64,000 nt of DNA from an uncultured Methanobrevibacter sp. (lineage in GTDB: Archaea > Methanobacteriota > Methanobacteria > Methanobacteriales > Methanobacteriaceae): positions 62,001 to 126,000 of the forward strand of contig ONSJ01000001.1 of NCBI GenBank assembly GCA_900320515.1, given 5' to 3'. The notes under the pieces are model-generated. The model did not search any database, had not been told where the DNA came from, and worked only from the letters and a program-made list of their open reading frames with translations. Both the position numbers and the translations under genes were made by a program. Position 1 is the stretch's first letter. Each line of letters starts with the position of its first letter. Shown here in pieces: positions 62,707 through 64,000 of this stretch.

Positions 62707-63903
62707 ATGAGTGTTGAAAACCCTTTAGTTAGCGTAATAGTTCCGATTTACAATACGGAAGAATATCTTGAAGAATGTTTGGATTCCCTGGTCAATCAGA
62801 CACTGGAAGATATTGAAATAATCTGCATTGAGGACAACTCCAGTGATGATTCCCTTAAAATTTTAAGGGAGTATTCCAAAAAAGATGACAGGATTATATT
62901 GGTGGAAAATGATTCCAATCAGGGGCAATCTGTTTCAAGAAATAAGGGTTTGAGTGCAGCTAAAGGGGAATATGTCGCTTTTCTTGATTCAGATGACCGG
63001 ATTGATGAAAATGCATATGAGCAGCTTTATAAATTTGCAAAGGACAATGGCCATGATTTAGTGGTTTTCAATGCCATACGTTTCAATGATGAAGGAGTCG
63101 AATGGCCATGTATATTGCATTCAAAAGCGGGATATGACAAAACCTATTCAAAAACCAATGTTTTTGAGCATAAGACCTTGATTTATGATACAAGCATGTC
63201 AAAATTCATAAGAAAAGAGTTTATTGATGAATTGGGCTTTAAATTTTTAGAAAATACATTATATGAGGATCTTTTGTTTTCAATGCAAATTTTATGCGCA
63301 AGCAAATGTCTGGGCATTCTGCCGACCGTTAACTACTATTGGAGAGTCAGAACCAGCTATAACTATTCGGTTACACAGAATGTTTTCAAGCTGAAAAATT
63401 TAAAAGACAGGATAATCATTACAAACAAAATATTGGATGTTTTCAACATTTGTGATAAGAATGCTTCTTTATTGGATACATTCTATAAGAAAATTGTTGA
63501 AATTGATATCTTGCAGTATATTAATGAACTTGACAGGTGTGAAGAGGGATACCTTGATGTTATGGATAAGGAGGTAAGGCCGTTTACCAAAACACTTCCT
63601 GAAGAGTCATTTAGTAATCTAAAAGATATGGATAAACTGAAATATGACTTATTTTTAAAAGGAGACTTTGATTTGTTAATCAAATTGGTAGGTTCTGAGC
63701 GTTTATATAAAATGAGAATCAAGGAATTAAACGCAAAAAACAGAAGTTTGAGAAAACAGGTTAATGAGCAAATCAGTGAAAATAACACTCTGCAAAGGGA
63801 TAATAGAAAGTTTAAAGAAGAAGTCAAATTAATCAAGACCACCCGTGGATGGTTTGCATATAAGACTAAAAACATTTATCAAAGGATTTCTAAAAAGATT
63901 TGA
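62707..63903 (+). CDS. Family 2 glycosyltransferase
   Basis: 398 residues. VSVIVPIYNTEEYLEECLDSLVNQTLEDIEIICIEDNSSDDSL and AKGEYVAFLDSDDRIDENAY (DxD near 94), closely similar to the preceding GT2 in the first 130 residues, so a duplicated pair. C-terminal coiled coil (RIKELNAKNRSLRKQVNEQISENNTLQRDNRKFKEEV, about 335-375), which may dock other enzymes of the cluster. Starts 4 nt after the previous stop. Confidence 0.92.
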   Translation: MSVENPLVSVIVPIYNTEEYLEECLDSLVNQTLEDIEIICIEDNSSDDSLKILREYSKKDDRIILVENDSNQGQSVSRNKGLSAAKGEYVAFLDSDDRIDENAYEQLYKFAKDNGHDLVVFNAIRFNDEGVEWPCILHSKAGYDKTYSKTNVFEHKTLIYDTSMSKFIRKEFIDELGFKFLENTLYEDLLFSMQILCASKCLGILPTVNYYWRVRTSYNYSVTQNVFKLKNLKDRIIITNKILDVFNICDKNASLLDTFYKKIVEIDILQYINELDRCEEGYLDVMDKEVRPFTKTLPEESFSNLKDMDKLKYDLFLKGDFDLLIKLVGSERLYKMRIKELNAKNRSLRKQVNEQISENNTLQRDNRKFKEEVKLIKTTRGWFAYKTKNIYQRISKKI

Positions 63904-63919
63904 TTTTGGCGGTGTTAGG

Positions 63920-64000
63920 ATGGGATACAAGGATTTGATAAAGGAAATATCAGAATATTTTGCAGATAAATCTAAAGAGGAATTGGAAAATGAAGTGTTT
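63920..64000 (+). CDS. Start of a further polysaccharide-cluster gene (truncated by window end)
   Basis: ATG at 63920 with GGCGGTG upstream; 27 codons remain open to the window end: MGYKDLIKEISEYFADKSKE and on. The acidic, helical beginning does not identify a family. Its position and direction place it in the same operon. Confidence 0.6.
   Translation, partial: MGYKDLIKEISEYFADKSKEELENEVF

Overview
The window is chromosomal DNA of a methanogenic archaeon of the Methanobacteriales, most like Methanobrevibacter. Archaeal markers include GGGP synthase, ribosomal protein L40e, archaeal phosphopantothenate synthetase, NurA-HerA, Mre11-Rad50, Tsr3, NadM, an archaeal MetE and methanogenesis marker protein 4 (MtxX). 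The DNA is AT-rich, promoters show TTTATATA/TTTAAATA boxes, and ribosome binding sites are of the GGTGA/GGAGG type. I saw no insertion sequences, CRISPR array, rRNA or prophage. One tRNA is present, tRNA-Ala(GGC).

Layout. 1-7 kb: esterase end, zinc-ribbon protein, CTP synthase (apparently starting with CTG), a prepilin peptidase with a class III pilin, Dph6-like ligase, UPF0200 kinase, phosphopantothenate synthetase. 7-14 kb: a hairpin-rich intergenic region, a YprB/MrfB-type exonuclease with a HEAT-repeat protein, EFR1 flavodoxin-ferredoxin, M42 peptidase, a DUF4062-like protein, TrmO, and a tandem pair of molybdopterin-binding (Mop) proteins. 14-19 kb: MoaE with a newly noted 44-residue membrane protein, NadM, exported proteins, Tsr3, L40e, GGGP synthase. 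19.6-37.7 kb: DNA repair dominates, with nurA-herA, mre11-rad50, a UvrD-like helicase with an iron-sulfur RecB-family nuclease, and an MrfA/YprA-like helicase with a TPR tail. These are interrupted by a TIR-like protein, a Mur ligase, an exported protein, a MobA-like transferase and a DUF169 protein. 37.7-55 kb: metabolic and housekeeping genes (aldo-keto reductase, HypA/HypB, the DUF1890-DUF1894-MetE operon, CobM, TatD, UppS, MtxX, CDF transporter, glutathione peroxidase, USP) and cassettes of small unknown proteins. 55.4-64 kb: a surface-polysaccharide operon (DegT aminotransferase, CDP-glycerol transferase-like, LicD, ATP-grasp/HAD fusion, two GT2 enzymes) running off the window.

Main discovery candidate: a near-identical 22-bp element (core TTTTCAAATGCTCTCT, with G for one T in one copy) lies 7-8 nt upstream of a TATA-like box in front of all four DNA repair operons (nurA-herA, mre11-rad50, uvrD-like/recB-like, mrfA-like) and, by reading, nowhere else in the window. 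This looks like the control site of an undescribed archaeal DNA-repair regulon. Between the two facing repair promoters lies a short candidate transcript with a hairpin and U-rich end.

Other recurring structure: five or six convergent gene ends carry perfect short hairpins, unusual for archaea, where U-tracts usually suffice.
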